A stretch of 64,000 bases of DNA from Bombilactobacillus bombi. GTDB lineage: Bacteria > Bacillota > Bacilli > Lactobacillales > Lactobacillaceae. The notes under the pieces are model-generated. The model was not told where the DNA came from, did not search any database, and saw only the letters and a list, made by a program, of their open reading frames with translations. The stretch lies in assembly GCF_964340835.1 (NCBI RefSeq), contig NZ_OZ204251.1. The stretch is one strand, 5' to 3'. The translations under genes were made by a program, and so were the position numbers. Positions within the stretch are counted from its first letter, which is position 1; each line of letters begins with the position of its first letter. Shown here piece by piece: positions 36,348 through 45,563 of the stretch.

Positions 36348-37529
36348 CTATTCCTCCATCTTATTTTGACTGATAATATTCACTGCTCTTTGCTGCAATT
36401 CAGATAAAAAATCTTTCTGCTGATAAGTTTCTCTGACAACTGGAACTTGTTGTAATTTGCCTAAGTGTTTTAATAAATTAGCTGGCGTAAAAATCTGATT
36501 TGCTGCACTTTGCCAATACTTTTCGTCAATTGTTTGATAAATTGCCTGTGATTTCACTTGCGGTTGCACATGATAAATATAATTAAAGTGTTCTGCGGGT
36601 ACATCTGCTTGGAGAGTAGCCAACAATTCACCTGAAGTAATGAGTGCTTGCAAATCATGGTCTAATTGTTCAAAATCTGTCAGAGTTAAATCTACCAAGG
36701 TATTTTTATCATTGAATACAGCTTTTTGAATTTTAGATATTAGATTATCTAAATTGGAAATCTGTGCAACACTTACTTGAACATTTTGCCAAATAATCGC
36801 AGCTGTTGAAATAAACTTCAACTTGGTAGTAGTTCCATCCCAATCAACCAGATAATACCCTTTGTCACCTGACTCGTTACGATGGCGGCCTTGTAGATTA
36901 CCCGGGTAAACAACATAGGGATTTTGGCTCAATATTTGACGTTGATGAATATGACCCAGCGCCCAATAATCATAACCTTTACTTTGCAAAGTTTCTAAAG
37001 TGAAAGGTGCATAATTACTTTTTTGTCCCAATTCTCCATGTAAAATACCAATTTGATAATCAACATTAGGTAATCTAGCAGGATAAGTTTGAGCCAAATT
37101 AGTCTGGATATGATTTTGATTATAGCTAAAACCACTAAAAGCTACCTTTTGACCATCAGCAAGCGTTAAAGTGGCAGTTGTTACTTCCGGCCCAAAAACA
37201 TAAACATTATCTGAATAAGAAACTACCGCTTGTGAAGAAGTCAAATAGTCATGATTGCCATAAATCATAATAACAGCAATTTGGTGCTGAGCTAATTCTT
37301 GAAATTTACGTTGTAAATAAAACTGTGCATGTAAATCACGAGTTGCATCATCAAAAGCATCCCCAGCAATAATGATAAAATCCACTGAAAGCTTAATCGC
37401 CGTGGCCACTAGCTGATCCGTCGCTTGATAAATTGAATTTTCTACAACTTTCTTAATGGCAGAAGGCAATTGCATTAAACCTTTAAAAGGACTCCCCAGA
37501 TGTAAATCAGCCGTATGAATAAATTTCAT
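36348..37529 (-). CDS. yhaO: SbcD-like DNA exonuclease YhaO
   Basis: Metallophosphoesterase nuclease of the Mre11/SbcD type, 393 residues from ATG 37529 with AGGAGG upstream; the longer in-frame reading runs through a terminator. Seen: FIHTADLHLGSP, AGDAFDD, YGNHDYL, GILHGELG and LGHIHQRQ. The C-terminal half is the capping/partner-binding region. Pairs with YhaN as in Bacillus. Confidence 0.92.
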   Translation of the reverse strand: MKFIHTADLHLGSPFKGLMQLPSAIKKVVENSIYQATDQLVATAIKLSVDFIIIAGDAFDDATRDLHAQFYLQRKFQELAQHQIAVIMIYGNHDYLTSSQAVVSYSDNVYVFGPEVTTATLTLADGQKVAFSGFSYNQNHIQTNLAQTYPARLPNVDYQIGILHGELGQKSNYAPFTLETLQSKGYDYWALGHIHQRQILSQNPYVVYPGNLQGRHRNESGDKGYYLVDWDGTTTKLKFISTAAIIWQNVQVSVAQISNLDNLISKIQKAVFNDKNTLVDLTLTDFEQLDHDLQALITSGELLATLQADVPAEHFNYIYHVQPQVKSQAIYQTIDEKYWQSAANQIFTPANLLKHLGKLQQVPVVRETYQQKDFLSELQQRAVNIISQNKMEE

Positions 37530-37543
37530 TTTTATTCCTCCTA

Positions 37544-37576
37544 CAAAAAAACGACACTGCCGAAGCAAGTGCCGCT
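37544..37576 (-). terminator. Terminator between yheA and yhaO
   Basis: Minus-strand hairpin with a TTCG tetraloop and a bulged T (GGCACTTGC-TTCG-GCAGTGTC), then seven T. It sits between two same-strand genes, so it probably reduces readthrough into yhaO-yhaN-yhaM rather than ending an operon. Confidence 0.8.
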
Positions 37577-37584
37577 TAAAATAA

Positions 37585-37926
37585 TTAGCTTTGATAGATT
37601 TCTGCAAGTGGTTTAGAAATAATTTTATTTAATTCTTCCATCATGGCATTTACTTTTCGTTCTTGTTCCATCAAATTTTTGACAGAATCAAATTTAGTCA
37701 ATTGTCCTGATAAATCTTGTAGATTCTTAATTTCTTCATCGCTTATTTCTTGCCCATTGATTTGCTTTTCTTGAAAATCAGCTTGCATTTTTTGCATTTT
37801 TTGAAACATGCTATAGGCCATAGCATCAGCTTTCATCTGACTAAATGCTCCTTGTAAACCTAAAATTTCAGGGGTTTGACGCAAATCCTTCTCCAATTGG
37901 TTAGCGGTATCGTAGACGTTAATCAT
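37585..37926 (-). CDS. yheA: YlbF/YmcA family protein (YheA)
   Basis: Small all-helical protein of 113 residues: VYDTANQLEKDLRQTPE, FQKMQKMQADFQEKQ and the KVNAMMEELNKIISKPLAEIY C-terminus are typical of the YlbF/YheA group. Bacillus relatives YlbF and YmcA act with RNase Y; YheA itself is uncharacterised. It follows the penicillin-binding protein gene by 18 nt. Confidence 0.85.
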   Translation of the reverse strand: MINVYDTANQLEKDLRQTPEILGLQGAFSQMKADAMAYSMFQKMQKMQADFQEKQINGQEISDEEIKNLQDLSGQLTKFDSVKNLMEQERKVNAMMEELNKIISKPLAEIYQS

Positions 37927-37944
37927 TTATTGCATTCTCCTTTT

Positions 37945-40050
37945 TTAATGTCCTATCAGACCTTTGATTTGATTATACCATTGACTGACACCCTGGCGGG
38001 TATTATTAAAATTATTAATCGTATCTTCAACTTTTTTTCGCATCTCACCATTAAAATCATTAAACCAATTTTGTGGTGAATTGTGTTGTCTGCGTTGTGC
38101 AATAGTCGCCGCATCTTCTACTTTAAAAGAAGTATTTTTGGTATAAGGCAAAATGGTTTCTAATTCCGTTTTGAATAAAGGAGCAACTCCTTGTTCATTG
38201 CTATTTTGCAGGAAATGGTTTTGATCAGTTTTATCAAAGCCAACCCAAGTAGCAACTACAATATCTGGAGTATAGCCAACAACCCATTGATCTTTGGTTC
38301 CAGCACCATATTCTGCAGGAACTTCAGTACTACCTGTCTTGCCTGCTAGCCGGTGATTATAAGGTTTGGCACTCTGGCCAGTTCCTTGATCAAATACCCC
38401 TAACATTAAACTGGTCATCGTTTTAGCAGTGGACTTACTCATAATCAATTTGGGAGTGTCATTATGGTTTTGGGCAATCACAGCGCCAGTAGCATCAACA
38501 ATCTTTGTGATAAAATGGGTATTGGCTAAGCGCCCTTCATTGGCAAAAGCCGTATAGGCACGTGCTAATTGATATGGTGTTAATCCTGTTTGCAAACCGC
38601 CTAAAGCTAAGGCCAAGTTCTGATCGGATTTCGGTACTTTAATACCAAAATTTTCTACGGAGGCAACTCCTTTGTTCACACCAATTTTATCCAGTAAAGC
38701 GACCGCGGGAATATTCTCACTTTGAGCTAGAGCTTGATATAAAGGAATTTCATCAGAAGAAGAACCATCAGCATTGGTCGGTGTATAATGATTTTTGCCA
38801 AAACTAGTAACCTGGTTAGGTAATAACGAATCCAACTTATAGCCCTTTTCAATTGCCGGAGTATAGACAGCTAGCGGTTTAATCGTTGAACCAGGCTGCC
38901 GTTTCATTTGGGTAGCCCGATTTAAGGTTCTGAATCCATGTTGTCCGCGCCCACCTACAACAGCACTAACCCCTCCATTACGAGGATTAATCGCAATGGA
39001 CGCTCCTTGGACTAAAGTCCCATCATTGGCATTAGCAGGGAATAAATCGTCATTATCAAAACTATCTTGCATTTGCTGTTGGACATCTTGATTTAAAGAT
39101 GTATAAATAGTGTAGCCTTTATTCAAGATATCATTTTCGCTTAAATGATATTTTGTCTCTGCTTCTGCAATAACCGCATCAAAATATGAAGGATAGCGAT
39201 AACCATTTTGACGTTGATAACCATTAGTAATATTTAAAGGTGCCCGTTGTGCTACTTTCATTTGACTAGTAGTTAACTTGTGGTTGTCGACCATTAACTG
39301 CAAAATTAAATTACGTCGTTGCTGTGAATTTTGGGGATTGCGAATCGGATTATAATAACTAGGATTTCGTAACATTGCAGTTAAAGTAGCAGCTTGACTA
39401 GCATTAAGTTCATGAGCATCTTTTGCAAAATATCGTTGCGAAGCGTCTTGTACTCCCCAAACGCCATTACCAAAATAAGAATTATTTAAATACATCGATA
39501 AAATATCTTTTTTGCTATAAACGTGGTTAATTTCCACGGCCAAGAAAAATTCTTCGGCCTTGCGCATTAAAGTTTGTTTTTGAGTCAGAAGTGAATTTTT
39601 AGCTAATTGTTGGGTAATAGTACTACCCCCACCACTAATTTGATGATGCAAAATAAACCCTAATGCCCCTCGTGCATAACCGCGCAAACTAAAACCAGAA
39701 TTAGTCCAAAAAGTCCGATCTTCTGTCGAAATAACTGCGTTTTGCATTTCTGGAGAAATTTTATCCAAATCGACATAAGTTCCCTTTTGCGCATATAAGG
39801 AGCCGGCTTTTTGATTCGAAGCATCCATCACGGTAGTTGTTGTCTGTAAGGATGCTTTCAAATTTTCAATATTGGCGGTTTTTGCTCGAAAAGTTAAAAT
39901 AGCGCTTAAACTTAAAAACATTATTAAAACCAGTAATATTAACCAACGCACTAAATGATAACGTTTGGTCCAATAATGTAAAAATTTAATTAATCTTTGG
40001 GTTCCATTTTTTAAATGTTGTTTAAATGTTAATTTTTCCATATGTTTCAT
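37945..40050 (-). CDS. Class A penicillin-binding protein (PBP1A/2A type)
   Basis: Bifunctional peptidoglycan polymerase of 701 residues. A single membrane anchor lies at about residues 33-55. The glycosyltransferase domain has STEDRTFWTNSG, GGSTITQQLAKN and KAEEFFLAVEI. The transpeptidase domain has the SxxK serine in RQPGSTIKPL, the SEN motif (ALAQSENIPA) and KTGS (LAGKTGSTE). There is no long C-terminal extension. Either of two starts (40050 or 40041) is possible; both lack a clear ribosome-binding site. It is divergent from the pseudouridine synthase gene with only about 40 bp between. Confidence 0.94.
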   Translation of the reverse strand: MKHMEKLTFKQHLKNGTQRLIKFLHYWTKRYHLVRWLILLVLIMFLSLSAILTFRAKTANIENLKASLQTTTTVMDASNQKAGSLYAQKGTYVDLDKISPEMQNAVISTEDRTFWTNSGFSLRGYARGALGFILHHQISGGGSTITQQLAKNSLLTQKQTLMRKAEEFFLAVEINHVYSKKDILSMYLNNSYFGNGVWGVQDASQRYFAKDAHELNASQAATLTAMLRNPSYYNPIRNPQNSQQRRNLILQLMVDNHKLTTSQMKVAQRAPLNITNGYQRQNGYRYPSYFDAVIAEAETKYHLSENDILNKGYTIYTSLNQDVQQQMQDSFDNDDLFPANANDGTLVQGASIAINPRNGGVSAVVGGRGQHGFRTLNRATQMKRQPGSTIKPLAVYTPAIEKGYKLDSLLPNQVTSFGKNHYTPTNADGSSSDEIPLYQALAQSENIPAVALLDKIGVNKGVASVENFGIKVPKSDQNLALALGGLQTGLTPYQLARAYTAFANEGRLANTHFITKIVDATGAVIAQNHNDTPKLIMSKSTAKTMTSLMLGVFDQGTGQSAKPYNHRLAGKTGSTEVPAEYGAGTKDQWVVGYTPDIVVATWVGFDKTDQNHFLQNSNEQGVAPLFKTELETILPYTKNTSFKVEDAATIAQRRQHNSPQNWFNDFNGEMRKKVEDTINNFNNTRQGVSQWYNQIKGLIGH

Positions 40051-40083
40051 AATTCATATTTTACCATAGAATGGAGTTTAACC

Positions 40084-40950
40084 GTGATCTTAGAACGACA
40101 CTTTACAATTAAACAATTGCCCCAGCCGCTTTCTTTGCGCGCTGCTTTAAATTATTGGCTTATCCCTCGTAAATGGCAACATGAACTCAGGGTTAACCGT
40201 AGCATCCTCGTTAATCATCACTATCAATCTTTCAATACCTTATTGCATAATGGTGATCATATCGATTTAGCCTTTTCTGCTAAGATTAATTTACAAACTT
40301 ATTTACCTGCTCCCCAAATCACTTTTACAATCTGTCAAGAAAATCAAGATTTTTTAATAGTTAATAAGCCAGCAGGTCTTAAGACTCATCCTAACCAACC
40401 TCAAGAAAATAAAACTCTTCTCAATCAAATTAAAACTTATTTAGGGTATAATCCGTTAATGATTCACCGCCTTGATAAAATGACCAGTGGTCTAATCATG
40501 GTTGGCAAGAATCCGCTCATTATACCGGTAATGAATCGGCAATTATCTCAAAAAATTATGCAACGTTATTATCTGGCAGTAACTAAATATAATGCAACAT
40601 TACCTAATCATGGCTCAATCACCGCACCCATTGGTCGCGATGACCATGATCCACGCAAACGTCAAATTAGTTCTCAAGGATTATTTGCCCAAACAGATTA
40701 TCAAATTATTCAACATAATCAAAAATATGCTTTAGTTAAATTGCAATTACACACAGGTCGAACTCACCAAATTCGCGTCCACTTACAATCTATTGGTTTG
40801 CCTATTTTGGGTGACCCCTTGTATGGACCACCAGCAGCTAGGATGTATCTTCACGCTTATCAATTGCAATATCAACTACCTTTTACTCAACAAAAACAAA
40901 CAGTAACCATAAAAGCACCGGCTTCATTTCAAGCACTGGTACAGGCCTAA
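40084..40950 (+). CDS. RluA-family 23S rRNA/tRNA pseudouridine synthase
   Basis: Converts uridine to pseudouridine in structured RNA. About 288 residues from GTG 40084, chosen for TGGAG upstream; an earlier in-frame ATG at 40042 overlaps the divergent pbp start. Seen: a short S4-like N-terminal part, FLIVNKPAGLKTHPN, the catalytic MIHRLDKMTSGLIMVGKN with Asp, and LHTGRTHQIRVHLQSIGLPILGDPLYG. The specific rRNA site (RluD-like or paralogue) cannot be told from this. Confidence 0.9.
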   Translation: MILERHFTIKQLPQPLSLRAALNYWLIPRKWQHELRVNRSILVNHHYQSFNTLLHNGDHIDLAFSAKINLQTYLPAPQITFTICQENQDFLIVNKPAGLKTHPNQPQENKTLLNQIKTYLGYNPLMIHRLDKMTSGLIMVGKNPLIIPVMNRQLSQKIMQRYYLAVTKYNATLPNHGSITAPIGRDDHDPRKRQISSQGLFAQTDYQIIQHNQKYALVKLQLHTGRTHQIRVHLQSIGLPILGDPLYGPPAARMYLHAYQLQYQLPFTQQKQTVTIKAPASFQALVQA

Positions 40951-40962
40951 TTACTAATAAAA

Positions 40963-41004
40963 TATCCCATAATATTAGTTTCAATTAGCTAATATTATGG
41001 GATA
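40963..41004. terminator. Bidirectional terminator between the RluA-family gene and argS
   Basis: Perfect inverted repeat of 15 bp (TATCCCATAATATTA and its complement) with a 12-nt loop, between two convergent genes. T-rich stretches follow on the plus strand. Confidence 0.85.
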
Positions 41005-41012
41005 AATTTTAA

Positions 41013-42725
41013 TTACATTTCATCAGGTGCTTGAACACCCAACAATCGCAAAGATTCTTTTAAAACAATTGTTACTGCTTTAACTAAAGCTAGCCGAGTT
41101 GAGAGTTGCTCATCTGCAACTAAAACTTTAGTATGTGCATAATAATGGTTAAAGGCCTTAGCTAGACGCAAGGCATACTTAGCAATGACGGAAGGTTCAC
41201 GTTGCAAAGCAGCTTGTTGGATAATATTAGGGAAATTAGCCAAAAATTTCAAAATTTCCCAAGTTTGATCATCAATTTGATCTGGAGTGATATCAGTTTT
41301 GGTTTCTTGATAATCAGCTTTACGCAGTATGCTCATGGCCCGAGCATGGGTATATTGTACATATGGACCTGTTTCACCTTCAAAACGAACCACTTCGTCC
41401 AAGTTAAAATCAAAGTTATCAGTCCGATTATTCTTTAAATCATGAAAAATAACCGCACCAACGCCAACTTCATGGGCCACTTCTTCTTTATTAGCCAATG
41501 TTGGATTTTTTTCATCAATTTGATTACGCGCTAATTTGACTGAATCATGTAATACATTTTCTAACAAGATGACACGCCCAGCACGAGTTGATAATTTTTT
41601 CCCTTCAGAAGTGATTAAGCCAAATTTAATATGTTCAATGTCTTGAGCCCAATCATAACCCATCTTAGCCAAGACTGCTTTTAATTGTTCAAAATGAACA
41701 CTTTGTTCACTACCAACTACATACAAAGCCTTTTTAAAGTGGTAAGTTCGCTGCCGATATAAAGCTGCCGCTAAATCTCTTGTAATATATAAAGTTGCCC
41801 CATCAGATTTTTTGATTAATGCTGGCGGTAAATCGGGACCTAAATCAACAATTTCTGCTCCCTGACTTTCTTGCAGCAAGCCTTTTTGCGCTAATAAATC
41901 AACCACTTCGTCCATTTTGTCATTATAAAAGGCTTCTCCATTATAAGAATCAAAACTAATTCCTAATTCATCATAAACTTTCATAAAAGCCTTTAAGGAT
42001 TCAGAACGAAACCATTTCCACAAATAAGTGGCTTCTTCATCGCCATTTTCTAATTTTTTAAACCATTCACGAGCTTCATCATCTAGTTCAGGATGTTCTT
42101 TATCTAGTTGATGAAATTTAACGTAGTATTTTTGTAAGTTGGTGATGGGATCTTGCTTAACTTCTTCTTCAGAGCCCCATTTTTTATAGGCCACCATTAA
42201 CTTACCAAATTGGGTCCCCCAATCGCCTAAATGGTTAATCTTGACTGGTTGATATCCTAATTTATTTAAAATGAGCGCAATCGAATTCCCGATAACTGTC
42301 GAACGTAAATGCCCCATCGACATTGGTTTGGCAATATTGGGCGAAGACATATCAATAACGACATTAGCCTGTTGTCCTATTGTATGATTACCAAAGTCAC
42401 TACCCTGTTCAATAACTTGAGTGATAGTGGTTTTTGCAATCGAATTTCTTTGTAAAAAGAAGTTAACATAAGGACCTTGTGCTTGTACTTGAGCAAAAGC
42501 CGAAGTATCTAATTGTTTAACTAAGTTTTGGGCTATTTGAACTGGTGCTTGATGTAATTGTTTTGCTAGTTGAAAAGTAGGAAAAGCAAAATCTCCCATC
42601 TTAGAATCTTTAGGGACTTCAATCATTTGGGCAATTTGTGTTTCAATAAGATTAAGATCTCCTAAAGTTAATAAACCGGCACTTAACGTTTGCTGTATTA
42701 ATTCTTTGGCTTGACTAATATTCAC
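41013..42725 (-). CDS. argS: Arginine-tRNA ligase
   Basis: Charges tRNA-Arg. 570 residues from a GTG start at 42725 behind GGAGG. Seen: N-terminal arginyl-tRNA synthetase domain, the HIGH equivalent SPNIAKPMSMGHLRST, HLGDWGTQFGKL, the KMSKS-position loop EGKKLSTRAG, and the C-terminal DALR helix bundle (YTHARAMSILRK, FNHYYAH). A T-box precedes it. Confidence 0.96.
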   Translation of the reverse strand: MNISQAKELIQQTLSAGLLTLGDLNLIETQIAQMIEVPKDSKMGDFAFPTFQLAKQLHQAPVQIAQNLVKQLDTSAFAQVQAQGPYVNFFLQRNSIAKTTITQVIEQGSDFGNHTIGQQANVVIDMSSPNIAKPMSMGHLRSTVIGNSIALILNKLGYQPVKINHLGDWGTQFGKLMVAYKKWGSEEEVKQDPITNLQKYYVKFHQLDKEHPELDDEAREWFKKLENGDEEATYLWKWFRSESLKAFMKVYDELGISFDSYNGEAFYNDKMDEVVDLLAQKGLLQESQGAEIVDLGPDLPPALIKKSDGATLYITRDLAAALYRQRTYHFKKALYVVGSEQSVHFEQLKAVLAKMGYDWAQDIEHIKFGLITSEGKKLSTRAGRVILLENVLHDSVKLARNQIDEKNPTLANKEEVAHEVGVGAVIFHDLKNNRTDNFDFNLDEVVRFEGETGPYVQYTHARAMSILRKADYQETKTDITPDQIDDQTWEILKFLANFPNIIQQAALQREPSVIAKYALRLAKAFNHYYAHTKVLVADEQLSTRLALVKAVTIVLKESLRLLGVQAPDEM

Positions 42726-42740
42726 GTTTTTTCCTCCTTA

Positions 42741-42928
42741 AAAATAAAAAGTCTCTTTCATATATATGAAAGAGACGAGATTTCCCGCGGTACCACTCTG
42801 ATTGATTGTTAATAATCCACTTAATTATTATTATTTAAATATCACAAAGACGCGACAGGTATAGATTATAATTGGTTTACACTAACCCAATCTCACTTAA
42901 ATAATCACCCTTTACCTTATTTCTTTGC
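42741..42928 (-). promoter_or_regulatory. T-box leader of argS
   Basis: Minus-strand leader with the T-box core GAGTGGTACCGCGG (42785-42800), followed by a strong terminator hairpin (GTCTCTTTCA ... TGAAAGAGAC, 42751-42776) and TTTTTATTTTT. Stem I lies upstream to about 42928. Expected to sense uncharged tRNA-Arg. The specifier was not assigned. Confidence 0.92.
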
Positions 42929-42934
42929 ATGATA

Positions 42935-42963
42935 ATCTTAACTGAAAATAATAAAATTTTCAA
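42935..42963 (-). promoter_or_regulatory. Promoter of argS
   Basis: Minus-strand -35 TTGAAA (42958-42963), 17-nt spacer and -10 TAAGAT (42935-42940), directly upstream of the T-box leader. Confidence 0.55.
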
Positions 42964-43067
42964 CTAAATCTTTATTTAAGAGCTTAGATTATAATTAGTA
43001 CACGAATAATGCATTAACAATGTTCATCTCGTATTTAGCTTTCTGGAACAAATATAAAAAGTAAGTA

Positions 43068-43117
43068 AAAAACGATAGAAATTCTCAAAAAATATTGAAA
43101 ATATCTATCGCTTTTTT
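43068..43117 (-). terminator. Hairpin after tRNA-Gly
   Basis: Inverted repeat CGATAGA / TCTATCG (arms 43073-43079 and 43104-43110) with an AT-rich loop of 24 nt. On the minus strand TTTTTTACTT follows, fitting termination of the tRNA-Gly transcript ahead of the argS promoter. T-runs on both sides make it potentially bidirectional. Confidence 0.55.
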
Positions 43118-43187
43118 ATTTGGTACTTATAATACCTTACAGCATCAATTTAAAAGCAGGATCTAGGCCCAATCAAAACACTAAAAA

Positions 43188-43258
43188 AGCGGATGACGAG
43201 AATCGAACTCGCGACGCCAGCTTGGGAAGCTGGAGTTTTACCACTAAACTACATCCGC
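43188..43258 (-). tRNA. tRNA-Gly (anticodon CCC)
   Basis: 71-nt cloverleaf read on the minus strand. Acceptor arm GCGGATG/CATCCGC, D-arm GTTT-AGTGGTA-AAAC, anticodon stem CCAGC/GCTGG with loop TTCCCAA, giving anticodon CCC, T-arm GCGAG/CTCGT with loop TTCGATT, discriminator T. CCA is not encoded. A T-run follows. Confidence 0.95.
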
Positions 43259-43331
43259 AGTACAAAATATATTATACACAAAAATATGCATTTTTGCTGA
43301 ATTATTTTAAAAATTTTGTCATAATGTTATT

Positions 43332-44177
43332 ATGAAAAAAACAAGACAAAACCTATACTTCAAAAAGATTGGCCGTATCATAAGCATTCTCGTTGGTTTG
43401 GAATTAATTGCTGTTAGTGTTTCGATGTTTTTTGAACCGCACAAAATTGCTGCTGGTGGTGCTACTGGAATTGCAATTCTGGTAAAAGAATTATTTAATA
43501 TTCAGTTATCTTTAACCTTATTGGGCTTTAATATTATCATGTGGATTCTCACAATGATTTTTTTAGATAAGATGAAAGCTGCAAAAATTACTTTTGGCAG
43601 CATTGTCTTACCTATTTTTTTGGCTATTACACCAGATACATTAGTCATTAAAGATCCCTTATTATCTGATATTATTGGCAGTATTTTATTTGGATTAGGA
43701 CTTTCAATTATTTATCGCCTAGGTTCTTCCGCTGGAGGCACCACTGTTCCACCAATGATTTTGAACAAGTATTTTCATATTCGCAATGCTAATAGTTTGT
43801 TCGTAATTGATGGGATTGTGTGTCTGGGAAATATCTTTGTTTCCGGATGGGAGCAATTCTTCTTAGCTATTTTATCGGTTGGTATTTCTACAATTGTTCT
43901 AAACTATGTGCAAACCGGCTTTGATAAAAAGCTCGTGGTTTATATCATGAGTGAAAACCACTTAGATGAAATTAAAACGCAACTTACTGATGTCATCGAT
44001 ACTGGGAGTACCATCTTTGATGTCCGTGGTGGTCATTCCAATGAATCTAAAGAGATGTTAATGTTGGTAGCCGATACTCAAAATTACGGTACAATGCTAG
44101 ATATTATCTTTCAAATTGATCAAGATGCGTTCATTTTGGCGGACAGCGTTGCTGAAGTTCATAATGGCAGTTTGTAA
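43332..44177 (+). CDS. YitT family membrane protein
   Basis: 281 residues: an N-terminal DUF161 membrane part with five or six hydrophobic segments (GLELIAVSVSMFFEPHKIAAGGATGIA is cut here to its first half; GLGLSIIYRLGSSAGGT and PPMILNKY follow) and a C-terminal cytoplasmic DUF2179 domain (KLVVYIMSENHLDEIKTQ, GGHSNESKEMLMLV). Function unknown; Firmicutes often have several paralogues. It is the last core gene before the defence island. A decayed copy of its final 40 or so codons is found at 50460-50580. There is hardly any ribosome-binding site before ATG 43332. Confidence 0.9.
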   Translation: MKKTRQNLYFKKIGRIISILVGLELIAVSVSMFFEPHKIAAGGATGIAILVKELFNIQLSLTLLGFNIIMWILTMIFLDKMKAAKITFGSIVLPIFLAITPDTLVIKDPLLSDIIGSILFGLGLSIIYRLGSSAGGTTVPPMILNKYFHIRNANSLFVIDGIVCLGNIFVSGWEQFFLAILSVGISTIVLNYVQTGFDKKLVVYIMSENHLDEIKTQLTDVIDTGSTIFDVRGGHSNESKEMLMLVADTQNYGTMLDIIFQIDQDAFILADSVAEVHNGSL

Positions 44178-44189
44178 AATACAATCCAC

Positions 44190-44237
44190 AAAAAGTATCG
44201 ATTAACAATTTTTCAACTGTTAGTCGATACTTTTTTA
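44190..44237. terminator. Bidirectional terminator between yitT and mcrC
   Basis: 13-bp stem (GTATCGATTAACA against TGTTAGTCGATAC, one mismatch) with A-run before and T-run after. It marks the boundary between core and accessory DNA. Confidence 0.9.
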
Positions 44238-45563
44238 ACTTGTAACAAAATTTTTCAAAAATACTTTTTCACTTAATTTGATTTTAGATAAAAACTCTTC
44301 GTACGAATTGGAGAAAGATGGAATCCTTAAGCCACACTTAATAACACAAATATCACGGCGAGATTCTACATTATGTTCATATCTTGAACCCTGATTCAAC
44401 ATTAATGTGAGCTTTTCTTGATTATCTTGTTCAGGATATAAATAAAATCCCTTTTTAGAGTCAAACCTCAACATATAGGCCAATACTTGCAAATAGTCCT
44501 TATTACTAATATTATTTATTGGTTTATATTTTGCATCTGCAATAATCCGATTATTACTATTTTTACTAATAAAATCTGGATAAATTAAACCCGTTTTCCC
44601 CTTCTCAGTAGAAAAAAGATATTGTGCTCCTTTTCTTTTTTTATTCATTGGATGATAAAAAATATCACCAATTAAAGAATTAAGATACTCTTCCCAAAGC
44701 CAGGCACCATCAAATAAAATTCCATGTATCTGATTATCGTTTGAGCCGACTTGATATTTATAATGTTGTAAAATCATGATACATAACCGTTGTAGTATCC
44801 GATATTCATGGTAATAAGCATTTCTAACCAGATATTTTTTATTTTCAGCAATTATTTTGGGACGATTATGATATTCATAATTTGGAGTTTTGGCGATTAC
44901 AATTTCCACTTCATCCTTAACATTTCTCAGTAGTTGATTACCATATGGTTTCTTTTTAATATATTCAATCGTATGTCTAATTAATTCCATCAAAGAATTA
45001 TCATACGAAAATTCGCGTTGAGTATAAGCAATATTGCCTACAAAAGGGGTGTTTTTTTGAATATGGCGTGCAACATCGATTACACCTTTAACATTGCTAT
45101 TATTGTATTCATTATAAACGTACTTCTTAAACGCTCCCTTTTGTAGGGCAGACTTTAAATAATGGGAAAACAAAAGTAGTGTCCAATTGGATAGTTGAAC
45201 ATCCCAATTTGTAGAAGCATTCAGATTAATAATATTGGGATATTTCAAAACCCGATTGACTAAATACTGAAAAAAATAATCTTCTTTTTCAGTCGAAAAT
45301 CGCGACTCGATAATCAATTGGTCGTTACCATATCCTAAAAATCCCATCACATTACTGGAAAGATAATTATTATTAACACTCTTTAATACCATTTGCTCTT
45401 TAGTCATATCATTGGAATTAGTAATTGTTTCAGGAAATAAGAATATTCCTTCATTTTCCAACTGTTCTAATGTTTTATCAGCAATTTTAGAAGTTATATT
45501 ATTGATTTTTTTAAATTTGGTTTTATTTACGACAGCATTATCTTTGATTTTCAATACTGTCAT
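44235..45563 (-). CDS. mcrC: McrC-type nuclease subunit of a type IV restriction system
   Basis: Nuclease partner of McrB, 442 residues from ATG 45563 (AGGTG 6 nt upstream; an in-frame GTG at 45572 is also possible). Seen: an N-terminal beta-rich domain, and a C-terminal PD-(D/E)xK-type site: LIYPDFISKN then RIIADAKYKP, with Asp, Asp/Ala-Lys spacing normal for McrC. YLSSNVMGFLGYGNDQLIIESRF is the family-like N-terminal region. The gene overlaps the mcrB 3' end by about 26 nt, so the two are coupled. In E. coli McrBC cuts DNA with modified cytosine; the target base here is unknown. Confidence 0.9.
   Translation of the reverse strand: MTVLKIKDNAVVNKTKFKKINNITSKIADKTLEQLENEGIFLFPETITNSNDMTKEQMVLKSVNNNYLSSNVMGFLGYGNDQLIIESRFSTEKEDYFFQYLVNRVLKYPNIINLNASTNWDVQLSNWTLLLFSHYLKSALQKGAFKKYVYNEYNNSNVKGVIDVARHIQKNTPFVGNIAYTQREFSYDNSLMELIRHTIEYIKKKPYGNQLLRNVKDEVEIVIAKTPNYEYHNRPKIIAENKKYLVRNAYYHEYRILQRLCIMILQHYKYQVGSNDNQIHGILFDGAWLWEEYLNSLIGDIFYHPMNKKRKGAQYLFSTEKGKTGLIYPDFISKNSNNRIIADAKYKPINNISNKDYLQVLAYMLRFDSKKGFYLYPEQDNQEKLTLMLNQGSRYEHNVESRRDICVIKCGLRIPSFSNSYEEFLSKIKLSEKVFLKNFVTS

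Noticed and set aside
37530..37607. N-terminal extension of yhaO
   Set aside because: It crosses the UUCG-loop terminator and the ribosome-binding site and lacks family similarity.
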